DNA from: SIG588 sp045591985
Lineage (GTDB): Bacteria > Bacillota > Clostridia > Oscillospirales > Acutalibacteraceae
Direction: 5' to 3'
NCBI GenBank assembly: GCA_045591985.1
Contig: JAZNTV010000077.1
Span: forward strand, 1-64,000
Length of the DNA stretch: 64,000 nt
Under the pieces are notes generated by a model. The model saw nothing but the letters and a program-made list of their open reading frames with translations. It did not search any database and was not told the DNA's origin. Shown here one piece after another: positions 14,904 through 24,401 of the stretch. The translations under genes and the position numbers were made by a program. Each line of letters opens with the position of its first letter. Positions within the stretch are counted from its first letter, which is position 1.

Positions 14904-16292
14904 ATGAAAAAAGTAAGTATCTGGATTTTGGCGTTAGCGTTGCTTTTGAGTATGACTGCATGCCATCCGACGGTTTCTCCCGCACCGCCGCCGGGCGATA
15001 TCACCACGACGGTAAACGGCACGACCACCGATACCACCGCGACGGGTGCGGCAGACGACGGCTTGTACCACGCGGTGGGGACGGGGATGGAACGCCCCGA
15101 AAACCACACCCCCGCTATGTTGTACACCACCGTTTCGGGGCGGCTGACCGATGAAAACGACCGCATCTGTGTGTTGCAAAACCGTACGTTGCAAGACGAG
15201 ATCAACCGCTTTATCGACGAGGCGGAACGGGAACTTGCGGTATCACCGAATTGCCAAGAAGTCAACGTCGAAACAGAGTGTATTAACGGGTATCTGTCGG
15301 TCATGGTGCGCGAGCGGACGAAAGATCACCGTTGGGGTGACGTGCGTACTGCGTTGTACGATCTCGTGACGGGGGAGGAGATCACCTATTCCGACCTGTT
15401 CTTCCGCGACACGGAGTACATGCCGCTCATCAACCGTGCAGTGCAACACCGTTTTCGCCGTGCGGAGATGTCTGCCGGTGTGTTCGGTGATGTTTTTGAA
15501 TTAAAACACCCGTTTATGGGACTGCGTGCGGAACACGATACCTTTACATTACAGCAAGTGGTGTTTGGTGCGGACAGTTACTATACGAACGATTACGTCG
15601 CCGTATCTGTTCCCGACCTGTACGAACATTCGGTATTGTCGGTGCCGCGTGACATAAGTGATGTATTCACGGATGAGGTGACGGTGACACATCAGCTTTG
15701 GAGTGAAGACCCATACGGCGTCTGTTATCCGTTGTTACAAGAGTGGTACAGCGGAGAATTGCTGGATACGCGGTATTACGATGCGGCGATCGCGGAGAAG
15801 ATCAACACGCGTCTGACGGAGATCTATACGCAAGAATTTTCGGCAGACTATTTTGATGAGTATTACAACACCACCTACAACGGTGCCGAGGGGACAGAGA
15901 TGAATCTGTCGCTGTGGGGCGGACGTTGGCTCGTATCGTCGGGCGGGTTGTTCTGTCCCTTCGGCGGTGACAAGATGTTGCCCGCGACCTATGATGCGGC
16001 GTACTATTTCGATATGCAAAGCGGAGAGGAAGTTACATACGAAGCGCTCTTGGAAGACGGATGGGAGGAGGCAGCAACGTGGTATCGGATTGACGATGCC
16101 GATGTGGAAGAAGACTATTTCTCCTTTAACGCGAATGCCGCGGGCGTGGTCGTGTGTGACGACCCCGATACATCCGCATGGCGGTTTCGTCAGTTGAGTT
16201 TACGCACCGACACGGTGGTGTTGGAGTTTGAACGTATGGACGAGATGGCGGAATATCTGTGGGCGGAGTTGCCGCTTTCTTATCTCGGTTAA
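14904..16292 (+). CDS. Lipoprotein with DUF3298-like module, paralogue of the preceding C-terminus
   Basis: 462 residues. The signal peptide ends in LSMTAC and the following VSPAPPPGD linker nearly repeats that of the gene before. The rest aligns with that gene's C-terminal half (LQDEINRFIDE, NGYLSVMV, LVTGEEITYSDLFF, and a second SGEEVTYEALLEDGW) but it has no PstS-like domain. The two probably arose by duplication, with gain or loss of the binding domain. It lies 30 bases downstream on the same transcript. It should be anchored outside the cell membrane; its function is unknown. Confidence 0.75.
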   Translation: MKKVSIWILALALLLSMTACHPTVSPAPPPGDITTTVNGTTTDTTATGAADDGLYHAVGTGMERPENHTPAMLYTTVSGRLTDENDRICVLQNRTLQDEINRFIDEAERELAVSPNCQEVNVETECINGYLSVMVRERTKDHRWGDVRTALYDLVTGEEITYSDLFFRDTEYMPLINRAVQHRFRRAEMSAGVFGDVFELKHPFMGLRAEHDTFTLQQVVFGADSYYTNDYVAVSVPDLYEHSVLSVPRDISDVFTDEVTVTHQLWSEDPYGVCYPLLQEWYSGELLDTRYYDAAIAEKINTRLTEIYTQEFSADYFDEYYNTTYNGAEGTEMNLSLWGGRWLVSSGGLFCPFGGDKMLPATYDAAYYFDMQSGEEVTYEALLEDGWEEAATWYRIDDADVEEDYFSFNANAAGVVVCDDPDTSAWRFRQLSLRTDTVVLEFERMDEMAEYLWAELPLSYLG

Positions 16293-16304
16293 GTGAGAAT
16301 ATCT

Positions 16305-16338
16305 ACAAAAAGCGCATGGAAAAGTGCGCTTTTTGTAT
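16305..16338 (+). terminator. Intrinsic terminator of the lipoprotein pair
   Basis: A perfect 12-bp stem (16305-16316 with 16325-16336) with T residues in its right arm. Confidence 0.8.
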
Positions 16339-16348
16339 TGTTGAGGGG

Positions 16349-16377
16349 TTTACAAAACGGCAACTATCCGCTATAAT
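16349..16377 (+). promoter_or_regulatory. Promoter of aconitase
   Basis: TTTACA, 17 bp, TATAAT, 31 bases before the start codon. Confidence 0.8.
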
Positions 16378-16407
16378 AAAGCATATATTGTCTTTAGGAG
16401 TGATTTT

Positions 16408-18342
16408 ATGGGTTACACCATTGCACAGAAATTGATCGCATCGCACCTTGTCAGCGGTGAAATGAAAGCGGGCGCGGAGATCGGCTTACGTATCGACCAG
16501 ACCTTGACGCAAGATGCCACGGGTACGATGGCGTATCTGGAGTTTGAGGCAATGGGCGTGCCGCGCGTAAAGACCGAACTCTCAGTTGCGTATATCGACC
16601 ACAATACCCTGCAAACGGGTTTTGAGAATGCGGACGACCATCGCTATATTCAGTCGGTCTGCAAAAAGCACGGGTTGTATTTCTCCCGCCCCGGCAACGG
16701 CATCTGCCACCAGGTACATCTGGAGCGTTTCGGCATTCCCGGTAAAACACTGATCGGGTCGGACAGCCACACTCCCACCGGCGGCGGCATCGGCATGTTG
16801 GCATTCGGCGCGGGCGGTCTGGATGTGGCAGTGGCCATGGGCGGCGGCACGTATTACATCACCTATCCGAAAATGGTGCGTGTTAACCTTACGGGTGCGC
16901 TGAAACCGTGGGTTGCGGCGAAAGACATCATTTTGGAAGTGCTGCGCCGTCTGTCGGTCAAGGGCGGTGTCGGCAAGATCATCGAATACGGCGGCGAAGG
17001 TGTGAAGACCCTCACGGTACCGGAACGCGCGACCATCACCAATATGGGTGCCGAACTGGGTGCGTCCACTTCGGTGTTCCCGTCGGACGATATCACCCGT
17101 GCGTTTATGAAAGCGCAAGGGCGTGAAGCGGATTGGGTGGAACTGTCGGCGGATGCCGATGCGGTGTACGACGAGATCGTGGAGATCGATCTTTCGGCAC
17201 TCGAGCCGCTTGCGGCGTGCCCGCATTCTCCCGACGCGGTGAAGAAGGTGTCCGAGATCGGAGAGATCAAGGTGGATCAGTGCTGTATCGGTTCGTGCAC
17301 CAACTCCTCGCTTGCCGATATGTTGAAGGTGGCGGCGATCCTCAAAGGTCGCACGGTACATCCCGATGTGAGCCTGTCTATTGCGCCCGGCTCAAAGCAA
17401 GTGTATAATATGCTGGCGGAATGCGGTGCACTGGCCGACATCATTGCGGCGGGTGCGCGTGTGCTGGAGTGCGCGTGCGGTCCGTGCATCGGTATGGGTC
17501 AGTCCCCGAATTCGGGCGGCATCTCGTTGCGCACGTTTAACCGCAACTTTGAAGGGCGTTCGGGTACGGCCGACGGTCAAGTATACCTCGTCAGCCCCGA
17601 AACGGCGGCGGTTTCTGCCATCATGGGTGTGTTTACCGACCCGCGCAAGATGGGAGAAGCACCCGTGATCACAATGCCCGAAAAATTCCTGATCAACGAC
17701 AATATGATCCTGCCGCCCGTGCCGGTGGAAGAGATGGACTCGGTAGAGATCCTGCGTGGCCCGAACATCAAACCGTTCCCCGCCACCGCGCCGTTGAAAG
17801 AGACGATCGAAGCCGATGTGATGTTGAAGGTGGAAGACAACATCACAACCGACCATATCATGCCGGCGGGTGCCAAAATTTTGCCGTTACGTTCCAATAT
17901 CCCCGCGATTTCGGAACATTGCTTCGTGCGTTGCGATCCCGCGTTCCCCGGCCGTTGCAAGGCGGCGGGCAGCGGTATCGTGGTGGGCGGTGCCAACTAC
18001 GGCCAGGGCAGTTCGCGTGAGCACGCGGCACTTGCCCCGCTCTATCTCGGTATCAAAGCGGTCATTGTGAAGTCGTTTGCCCGCATTCATGTGGCCAACC
18101 TTATCAATGCCGGTATCTTGCCCCTGACATTCAAGAACGAAGCCGATTACGATCGCATTTCGCTGGGGGATAAACTGGTGTTGCCCCATGTGCGTGAGCG
18201 CATTCAGAAAGGCGAGGCGGTAGTGCTTCAAAATATCTCTACGGGCGAGACGTTGGAATTGAACGCCGATTTCTCCGAACGTCAAGTGGCGATGTTACTG
18301 GCCGGCGGTTTGCTGGATTACACCCGTGAAATGAATAAGTAA
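16408..18342 (+). CDS. acnA: Aconitate hydratase
   Basis: 644 residues, the compact aconitase form common in Clostridia; AcnA of other bacteria is near 890. It interconverts citrate and isocitrate through a 4Fe-4S cluster. The cluster cysteines are visible in IGSCTNS near residue 296 and in CACGPC near residue 356. A swivel domain follows, with GANYGQGSSREHAA carrying substrate-binding residues. The ATG has TAGGAG upstream. It is monocistronic, with its own promoter and terminator, and no citrate synthase or isocitrate dehydrogenase gene lies beside it. A homoaconitase or isopropylmalate isomerase role is less likely because large and small domains are fused. Confidence 0.93.
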   Translation: MGYTIAQKLIASHLVSGEMKAGAEIGLRIDQTLTQDATGTMAYLEFEAMGVPRVKTELSVAYIDHNTLQTGFENADDHRYIQSVCKKHGLYFSRPGNGICHQVHLERFGIPGKTLIGSDSHTPTGGGIGMLAFGAGGLDVAVAMGGGTYYITYPKMVRVNLTGALKPWVAAKDIILEVLRRLSVKGGVGKIIEYGGEGVKTLTVPERATITNMGAELGASTSVFPSDDITRAFMKAQGREADWVELSADADAVYDEIVEIDLSALEPLAACPHSPDAVKKVSEIGEIKVDQCCIGSCTNSSLADMLKVAAILKGRTVHPDVSLSIAPGSKQVYNMLAECGALADIIAAGARVLECACGPCIGMGQSPNSGGISLRTFNRNFEGRSGTADGQVYLVSPETAAVSAIMGVFTDPRKMGEAPVITMPEKFLINDNMILPPVPVEEMDSVEILRGPNIKPFPATAPLKETIEADVMLKVEDNITTDHIMPAGAKILPLRSNIPAISEHCFVRCDPAFPGRCKAAGSGIVVGGANYGQGSSREHAALAPLYLGIKAVIVKSFARIHVANLINAGILPLTFKNEADYDRISLGDKLVLPHVRERIQKGEAVVLQNISTGETLELNADFSERQVAMLLAGGLLDYTREMNK

Positions 18343-18350
18343 CCTCAACG

Positions 18351-18388
18351 AAAAGAGCAAGCGAAACCGTTTCGCTTGCTCTTTTTTT
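18351..18388. terminator. Bidirectional terminator between acnA and the sugar-transport operon
   Basis: A perfect 16-bp stem with a 3-base loop; T residues follow on both strands. It separates convergent genes. Confidence 0.9.
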
Positions 18389-19241
18389 ATCCCTTTACAG
18401 CGCCGCCGGTGACGCCCTCCACATAGTATTTTTGCAGTCGCAAAAACAGCAAGGTGACGGGAATGGCCACCAATACCGAACCGGCACAAAAGGCAGTGAA
18501 GTAGCGATAGATATTCTCTTTGGATACCATTTGATAGAGACCCAGTGCCAGCGTGTAATTTTGATAGTTATCCTTCATGATCACGCTGACGAATATAAAA
18601 TCCGTCCACGGGATCATAAAGGCGGTCAGGGCGGTATAGGCCAAGATCGGGGTGGACATCGGTAAGGTAATGCGGAAAAAGATCTGGTTTCGTGTGGCAC
18701 CGTCGAGTGTGGCCGCTTCGTCGAGCGAACGGGGAATGGTATCAAAATAGCCTTTGGCAATGAAATACCCCATACACGACCCCGCTGAATAGACCAATAT
18801 CAGCGCGATCAATGATTGCGCCAGGCCCATTACCTTCAGCAGATGATATACAGCGATCATCGTCATAAAACCGGGAAACATACCGAGTATCAAGCCGGCA
18901 TTCATAAATTTACGGCGAGAGGGGAAACGCAAACGACTGAAAGCATAACTCACCGACAGCACCAAAAAGGTGCTGATAACACAGGTGCAGATCGACACGA
19001 TGAGCGTGTTCATATACCATCGCGGATAATTAAACAAGGCGGTGTCGGTAAACAAGCGGCGGTAATTATCCAACGACCAGCTTTTCGGCAAAAGATAGGG
19101 AAGATAGGCTCCGCTTTCACCGCGAAACGAAAGAATAACGAGATAGGCAATGGGGAGCACCCATAGAATACCAAGCACCGCGAGTAAAAGGTAGATCGTG
19201 GCATTGGCGGTGCGCTGTCGTGCGTGATAGCCGACCGTCAT
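18387..19241 (-). CDS. malG: Sugar ABC transporter permease, MalG type
   Basis: 284 residues with six membrane helices. The EAA loop that contacts the ATPase is SLDEAATLDGATRNQIFF. It resembles MalG-type permeases for maltodextrins or related oligosaccharides. Its start overlaps the MalF-type gene by 4 bases. Neighbouring glucan phosphorylase and MalQ genes support a maltodextrin substrate. No ATP-binding subunit is encoded here, so a shared MsmK/UgpC-like ATPase elsewhere is expected. The gene symbol rests on context and should be read as 'malG-like'. Confidence 0.87.
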   Translation of the reverse strand: MTVGYHARQRTANATIYLLLAVLGILWVLPIAYLVILSFRGESGAYLPYLLPKSWSLDNYRRLFTDTALFNYPRWYMNTLIVSICTCVISTFLVLSVSYAFSRLRFPSRRKFMNAGLILGMFPGFMTMIAVYHLLKVMGLAQSLIALILVYSAGSCMGYFIAKGYFDTIPRSLDEAATLDGATRNQIFFRITLPMSTPILAYTALTAFMIPWTDFIFVSVIMKDNYQNYTLALGLYQMVSKENIYRYFTAFCAGSVLVAIPVTLLFLRLQKYYVEGVTGGAVKG

Positions 19242-20632
19242 TGAAATTGCTCCTCCTTTCGTGCCGATGCAGACGAGTTGTATACCAACAAGGATAAACC
19301 AGCCGACACTAAAAACACGATGATGCCGATGGCGGATGCCAGATTGTAGTTTTGCTGGTCCACCGTCTGCTTATACAGCCAGGTGACAAGCAGATCGGTT
19401 TTACCGGCTTGAAAATAGTCAAGTGAAAGAGGTCCGCCGCCCGTTAAAAGGTAGATCACATTGAAATTGTTAAAATTCCCCACAAATTGCGTGATAAGGT
19501 AGGGGGTAGTCACAAACAACATATAAGGAAGAGTGATGCTGAAAAAAGTGCGAAACGGCCCTGCGCCGTCGATACGCGCACTTTCATACATATCCTCGGG
19601 GATGTTCATCAGAATTCCGCTTGTAATAAGAATGGTATAGGGAATACCGATCCAGATGTTTACGATGATGACGGTGATTTTAGCCAGCGTACCGTCGCTC
19701 AAAAACGGGATGGGACTTTGGATCCAACCCAGTTGTTGCAATAGCACGTTGAAGGCGCCGCCCGTGCCTTCCGATGAGAGCAGTTGTGACATTAACAACA
19801 ACGTAACGAATTGCGGTACGGCAATGGGGATCACAAACAGTGTACGCCACAAACCTTTTAGGCGAATACCGCGTTTGTTGATCATCAGCGCGACCGCCAT
19901 GCCAAGCAGATAGTTTAAAAAAGTGGCAAATATCGCCCAAACGACCGTCCAGGCAAACAAGCGAAAAAACGTGGTGGAGGTTTGGCCGTTTCCCGAAAAG
20001 AGATTGCGGAAATTCTCGAGTCCTACCCACGTGAAAAGATTGCCCGGCGGTTGATGTGCTTTGTCGAAATTGGTGAAGGCGATGAGCACCATAAATACCA
20101 GCGGCAATACGGTGAAGATGAACACCAAGATGATGGGAGGTGTGAGCAACAACGCGTGGTAACGGCGGTCGGTAAGCGATCGCAAATCGTCGTAAAAAGT
20201 GGGAAGGGGTTCCCCTTTACGCTTGGCGACTTGTGCTTCAAAGGACGCCCGTATATTCGCGGCATATAATCGAAAAAAGACAACGATGAGTACCAGTGTG
20301 ACAACGCTGAAAAGCAAGATCTCCATCGAGTTGTCGCCGGCGGTGATAAGGTAGATCCCTTCTTCTTCGTCAAACACACGGTGTTGTGTTTCGGTGCCGA
20401 GTGTTGTAAACTTCATAAGATGCGGTGCGCCGAACAAGATGAGATATAAAACGGACAACACTTGTGTTGTCAAAAACAAGAGGCCTCGCCCGATTTGTCC
20501 GCGAAACAAACAGCCGCTTCCCATCAGCAAAAAAGACAGACGGGTGGCAAGATCACCTTGTCGCAGGGCGGTCAGCATGGTGCGCAACAGACCGCCCTTT
20601 TGCCTGCTGTGCCGCCGTTTTACGAGCGTCAT
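19238..20632 (-). CDS. malF: Sugar ABC transporter permease, MalF type
   Basis: 464 residues, longer than typical 290-320-residue sugar permeases. The N-terminal 160 residues carry three extra membrane segments and a periplasm-like loop, as in MalF. The EAA loop reads YESARIDGAGPFRTFF. It pairs with the MalG-type permease through a 4-base overlap and follows the binding-protein gene by 10 bases. It forms half of the membrane channel for maltodextrin uptake; substrate is inferred from the neighbours. Confidence 0.87.
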   Translation of the reverse strand: MTLVKRRHSRQKGGLLRTMLTALRQGDLATRLSFLLMGSGCLFRGQIGRGLLFLTTQVLSVLYLILFGAPHLMKFTTLGTETQHRVFDEEEGIYLITAGDNSMEILLFSVVTLVLIVVFFRLYAANIRASFEAQVAKRKGEPLPTFYDDLRSLTDRRYHALLLTPPIILVFIFTVLPLVFMVLIAFTNFDKAHQPPGNLFTWVGLENFRNLFSGNGQTSTTFFRLFAWTVVWAIFATFLNYLLGMAVALMINKRGIRLKGLWRTLFVIPIAVPQFVTLLLMSQLLSSEGTGGAFNVLLQQLGWIQSPIPFLSDGTLAKITVIIVNIWIGIPYTILITSGILMNIPEDMYESARIDGAGPFRTFFSITLPYMLFVTTPYLITQFVGNFNNFNVIYLLTGGGPLSLDYFQAGKTDLLVTWLYKQTVDQQNYNLASAIGIIVFLVSAGLSLLVYNSSASARKEEQFQ

Positions 20633-20642
20633 GCACTCACTC

Positions 20643-21842
20643 CTATGCTGTGATTTGTTGCACCATGGTGTTCAATAGTTCTTCCACCGTACGGGAATAA
20701 CTTTTGGCTTCCATTGCCGTGCCGAAGGCTTCCAGCGGATCCCACGTGCTGCTGAGCACTTCGCGTTGCGTAACACCGTAGGCATTCTGTTGTGCCAATG
20801 CCGCAAGAGCCACGTTGGCTTTTACAGCTTCGCTGGCAGCTGCCTTCAGATTCGAGGGACCGACGGCGCGTTTTTCAAATCGTTTGATCTGATTCTCTTC
20901 GTTGGTGAGAAATTCGGCCAGTTTCATAGCTTCGACAGGGTGTTTGGTGGCAGAATTGATACCCATCAACTTGTATCCCGCAAAACTCGCCATCTGCATT
21001 TGCACGCCGCCGCACGTAAAGGTTGGCAACTTTACGGCTGCATAGCCGTTCCCGAGTTTCTCTTTAATGGTTTCGGCGTTCCACGTGCCGGAAACGCCCG
21101 CACAGATCGTGTCGCCGATGCCGCCGGTCAATACAGCGTCGTTGCCGGTAACAAAGGCCGGATCGGCGCAAAACGCTTTGATGGCTTCACCGGCCTGAAT
21201 ACCGTTTTTATTATTGAAATCACAGGTTTGTTTTCCTTTGTCTGTCAGCCCCAACTTACAACCGGCCCCCAAAAAGAAGGCGGCATTATACCATCCGTTG
21301 GACACATCCATATACACACGTTTGCCAGCACGGTTGGCAGCGGCAAGCAAACCGTCGAGTGTCTGTACGTCTTCGGCACTCAACACACGGCTGTCGTAAT
21401 ACAAAAAATACCCGTTATCCGCTGTGATGGGGTAAGCGTACAGAGCATCACCCACCGAGGCCGCTTTGACCGAGCCTTCGCTGTTTTCGGTGGTGATGGT
21501 ATCCTTATGACGTGTGATCTCATATAACGCCCCTGCCTTGTAAAGGTCGTTCATCTGGTCATCCGAAAACGCAAACAAGTCGCCGGCGGCGGCGGGGTCT
21601 TCCAGCACGCGGGTCTTCGCTTCGTCTTCACCGACTACGCCGAGTGTGATATTATACGTTTTGCCTTCTTCGGCGTTGGCTTTTTTAAACTCTTCGATCA
21701 TTTCACCGAGCATCGCCTGATCTTCGCTGGATCCCCATACCTTCAGTGTGATGGTGCCGTTGTCGCTGTTTCGTCGACAGCTTGTAGGAAGCAGTAATGC
21801 CAGCGTGGCTATGATGGCCGCAAGATAACGAATACGTTTCAT
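20643..21842 (-). CDS. malE: Maltodextrin-type extracellular binding lipoprotein
   Basis: 399 residues of the family 1 solute-binding proteins. The signal peptide ends at a lipobox LPTSC with C22 as the lipid anchor. The mature part begins ITLKVWGSSEDQ, typical of oligosaccharide-binding proteins. It captures sugar outside the cell for the two permeases downstream. Upstream, 21843-22015 separates it from the glgP terminator and must hold its promoter, but I see no strong -35/-10 pair there. The ribosome site GAGGAGAG precedes the start. Confidence 0.87.
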   Translation of the reverse strand: MKRIRYLAAIIATLALLLPTSCRRNSDNGTITLKVWGSSEDQAMLGEMIEEFKKANAEEGKTYNITLGVVGEDEAKTRVLEDPAAAGDLFAFSDDQMNDLYKAGALYEITRHKDTITTENSEGSVKAASVGDALYAYPITADNGYFLYYDSRVLSAEDVQTLDGLLAAANRAGKRVYMDVSNGWYNAAFFLGAGCKLGLTDKGKQTCDFNNKNGIQAGEAIKAFCADPAFVTGNDAVLTGGIGDTICAGVSGTWNAETIKEKLGNGYAAVKLPTFTCGGVQMQMASFAGYKLMGINSATKHPVEAMKLAEFLTNEENQIKRFEKRAVGPSNLKAAASEAVKANVALAALAQQNAYGVTQREVLSSTWDPLEAFGTAMEAKSYSRTVEELLNTMVQQITA

Positions 21843-22015
21843 CTCATTCTCTCCTCGATTTATTCTTTGTCATAGTTTGTGCGGTCTTCGGCGGGTTATA
21901 CCATGCTGTGCGGGGTTGATTCTTCTTTCCGTTGACAAAAACCGACGAATTCAGTATACAGGTGAAAAATGCACGATGCGGTCGTCAAGGTCGCCCGGCT
22001 ACCGAAGAATTACAT

Positions 22016-22053
22016 AAAAAAACAGCGCATCGCTTTATGATGCGCTGTTTTTC
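22016..22053 (-). terminator. Intrinsic terminator after glgP
   Basis: A 14-bp stem followed, on the minus strand, by seven T. It separates malQ-glgP from the transporter genes. Confidence 0.85.
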
Positions 22054-22058
22054 TGATC

Positions 22059-24389
22059 TTATACACCCCAAATATCCGCGGCGTATTCTTCGACGGAACG
22101 GTCGCTTGAGAATTTGCCGGCGGCGGCCGTGTTCAACAAGCATTTCTTGGTAAATGCTTCGCGGTCGCACCAATCGCGGTTGGTGCGCAATTTGGCATCG
22201 CAATAGGAGAGCATATCCGCCATCAAGAGATAATGGTCGGGCTGATGCCACGAAGCGCCTTCGGTGATGGCGCTGTACAGTTCGCGGAACATACCCGTGC
22301 CGCCGTCATCTACCGTGCCGTCCACCAAGGTTTCCAGCACGCGACGCAGACGCGGTTCGGCATCCGCCACAGCATTCGGGTCATATTGCGGTTTCAAAGC
22401 AGCAACCTCTTCGGCGGAAAGACCGAAGATATAGTTGTTTTCGCGGCCCGCCTGTTCCACGATCTCGATATTGGCGCCGTCGTAGGTGCCGAGCGTGACT
22501 GCACCGTTTAACATGAATTTCATGTTCCCGGTGCCCGAAGCTTCGGTGCCGGCAGTGGAGATCTGTTCGGATACATCGGCGGCGGGCATAATGAGTTCGG
22601 CGGCGGATACGTTATAGTCGGGCAGAAACACCACTTGCATCTTGTCGTTTACCGCGGGATCGGCGGCGATGATGCGTGCCCATTCATTAATATACTTAAT
22701 GATGGCTTTAGCACGGAAATAGCCGGGTGCGGCTTTGGCGGCAAAGATATAAACGGTTGGGGCAAAATCGCGAATACGGCCGTCTTTCAAGCCGAAGTAG
22801 GTGTCGGCGATCGAAAAGGCGTTCAGGAGCTGGCGCTTATACTCGTGCAGACGTTTGGCTTGAATGTCGAAAATCCACGTGGGGTCGATCTTTACACCGC
22901 ATCGCGCTTCGATAAAGGCGGCAAGTTGTCGTTTCTTTTCCGTTTTGATCGCGGCAAAATCGGCCAGGAAACGGCGGTCATCCTGTAAACTTTCGAGTTG
23001 TCGCAACTGTGAAAGATCACAAATCCAGCCCTCACCGATACGCGAGGTGATAAGAGCAGAGAGCTCTTTGTTGGCAAGTCCCAACCAACGTCGTTGGGTG
23101 ATGCCGTTGGTCTTGTTGTTGAATCGTTCGTGGTACAGCGTATACCAATGCGGGAGAACTTGCGTTTTCAGCAGTTCGGTGTGCAACTGCGCGACACCGT
23201 TGATGGAATGGGAGGCGAAAATAGCCATACGTGCCATGTGCAGGGTGTTTCCTTCGATGATCCAGTATTTCACGGCTTCTTCGCCCACAAGGCGGTGGCG
23301 ACGCAATTCCCGCTGCAGCGCGTGGTGCAATTGCTTGACGTACGGCATCAGGTGGGGGAGTACCCGTGAGAAAAGGTCGAGCCCCCATTTTTCAAGCGCC
23401 TCAGGCAACACGGTGTGGTTGGTATAGGCAAATACACGACGGGCCAAATTGAGTGCTTTGGTGAAAGATACGCCGTCTTCGCATAAGAGGCGGATGAATT
23501 CGGGAATAGCTACCACGGGGTGTGTGTCGTTTAACTGTATAGCGAAGCAATCGGCGAAACGATCGTATCGTGTGCCGTATTTCTTACGAAAACGACGAAG
23601 CATATCCTGTATGGAGGCGCTGGCAAAAAAATACTGCTGTTTCAAACGCAGAGTTTTGCCTTCGTCGGTGTCATCGTTGGGATACAGCACGGCGGAGATA
23701 CGCTCAGCCTGCATCTTGTCACGTACCGCTTCTTCGTAGCGCTGTGCGTTAAAGGCGGCAAAATCAAACGGTGCGATAGCTTCTGCTTGCCATAAGCGCA
23801 ATGTGTTGACGGTGCGTACACCGTAGCCGATGACCGGCATGTCGTACGGCACGGCCCACACCGCCTCGTTTTCACCGAAGCGAATGCATACGCGTTCCTC
23901 TTCGCGGCGGCGCGACCACGGGTCGCCGAAGCGGAGCCAATTGTCCGCCTCTTCGCGTTGAAAACCGTCTTCAAAGGATTGCTTGAACAGACCGTAGCGA
24001 TATCGGATACCATAGCCGTCGAGCGGTATGTCACGCGTTGCGGCCGACTCCAAAAAACACGCGGCTAAACGACCGAGACCGCCGTTGCCGAGTGCGGCGT
24101 CTTCGATCTCTTCGAACACGCGCATATCTACTTTGTGGCGTGAAAGTAACGACGCCACCGTGTCGGTTTCCTGCATATTGTACAGATTTTGGTAGATCAT
24201 GCGGCCGATGAGAAATTCCGCCGAAAGATAAGCCACTCGCTTACCTTTCTTGGGTCGCGACCGACGGTCGTCCACCGCTGCCAGTGCCGCTTTGGATACC
24301 GCATGATACAATTCGGTGGGGGTAGCGTTATCTATCCGCTTTCCGGCGTCGATCCGTAACAGCGTGCGGATATCTTTTTCTAAACTCAT
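22059..24389 (-). CDS. glgP: Glycogen/maltodextrin phosphorylase
   Basis: 776 residues, slightly shorter than the usual 800-830. It cleaves alpha-1,4-glucans with phosphate to give glucose-1-phosphate. The pyridoxal-phosphate lysine lies in EASGTGNMKFMLNGA, and the N-terminal AYLSAEFLIGR and GNGGLGRLAACF motifs are intact. It starts 12 bases after malQ on the same transcript, which fits breakdown of imported or stored maltodextrins. The short length suggests the malP-like subgroup rather than an allosterically regulated glycogen enzyme. Whether glycogen or maltodextrin is the main substrate is not decided. Confidence 0.93.
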   Translation of the reverse strand: MSLEKDIRTLLRIDAGKRIDNATPTELYHAVSKAALAAVDDRRSRPKKGKRVAYLSAEFLIGRMIYQNLYNMQETDTVASLLSRHKVDMRVFEEIEDAALGNGGLGRLAACFLESAATRDIPLDGYGIRYRYGLFKQSFEDGFQREEADNWLRFGDPWSRRREEERVCIRFGENEAVWAVPYDMPVIGYGVRTVNTLRLWQAEAIAPFDFAAFNAQRYEEAVRDKMQAERISAVLYPNDDTDEGKTLRLKQQYFFASASIQDMLRRFRKKYGTRYDRFADCFAIQLNDTHPVVAIPEFIRLLCEDGVSFTKALNLARRVFAYTNHTVLPEALEKWGLDLFSRVLPHLMPYVKQLHHALQRELRRHRLVGEEAVKYWIIEGNTLHMARMAIFASHSINGVAQLHTELLKTQVLPHWYTLYHERFNNKTNGITQRRWLGLANKELSALITSRIGEGWICDLSQLRQLESLQDDRRFLADFAAIKTEKKRQLAAFIEARCGVKIDPTWIFDIQAKRLHEYKRQLLNAFSIADTYFGLKDGRIRDFAPTVYIFAAKAAPGYFRAKAIIKYINEWARIIAADPAVNDKMQVVFLPDYNVSAAELIMPAADVSEQISTAGTEASGTGNMKFMLNGAVTLGTYDGANIEIVEQAGRENNYIFGLSAEEVAALKPQYDPNAVADAEPRLRRVLETLVDGTVDDGGTGMFRELYSAITEGASWHQPDHYLLMADMLSYCDAKLRTNRDWCDREAFTKKCLLNTAAAGKFSSDRSVEEYAADIWGV

Positions 24390-24401
24390 ATATATAACTC
24401 C

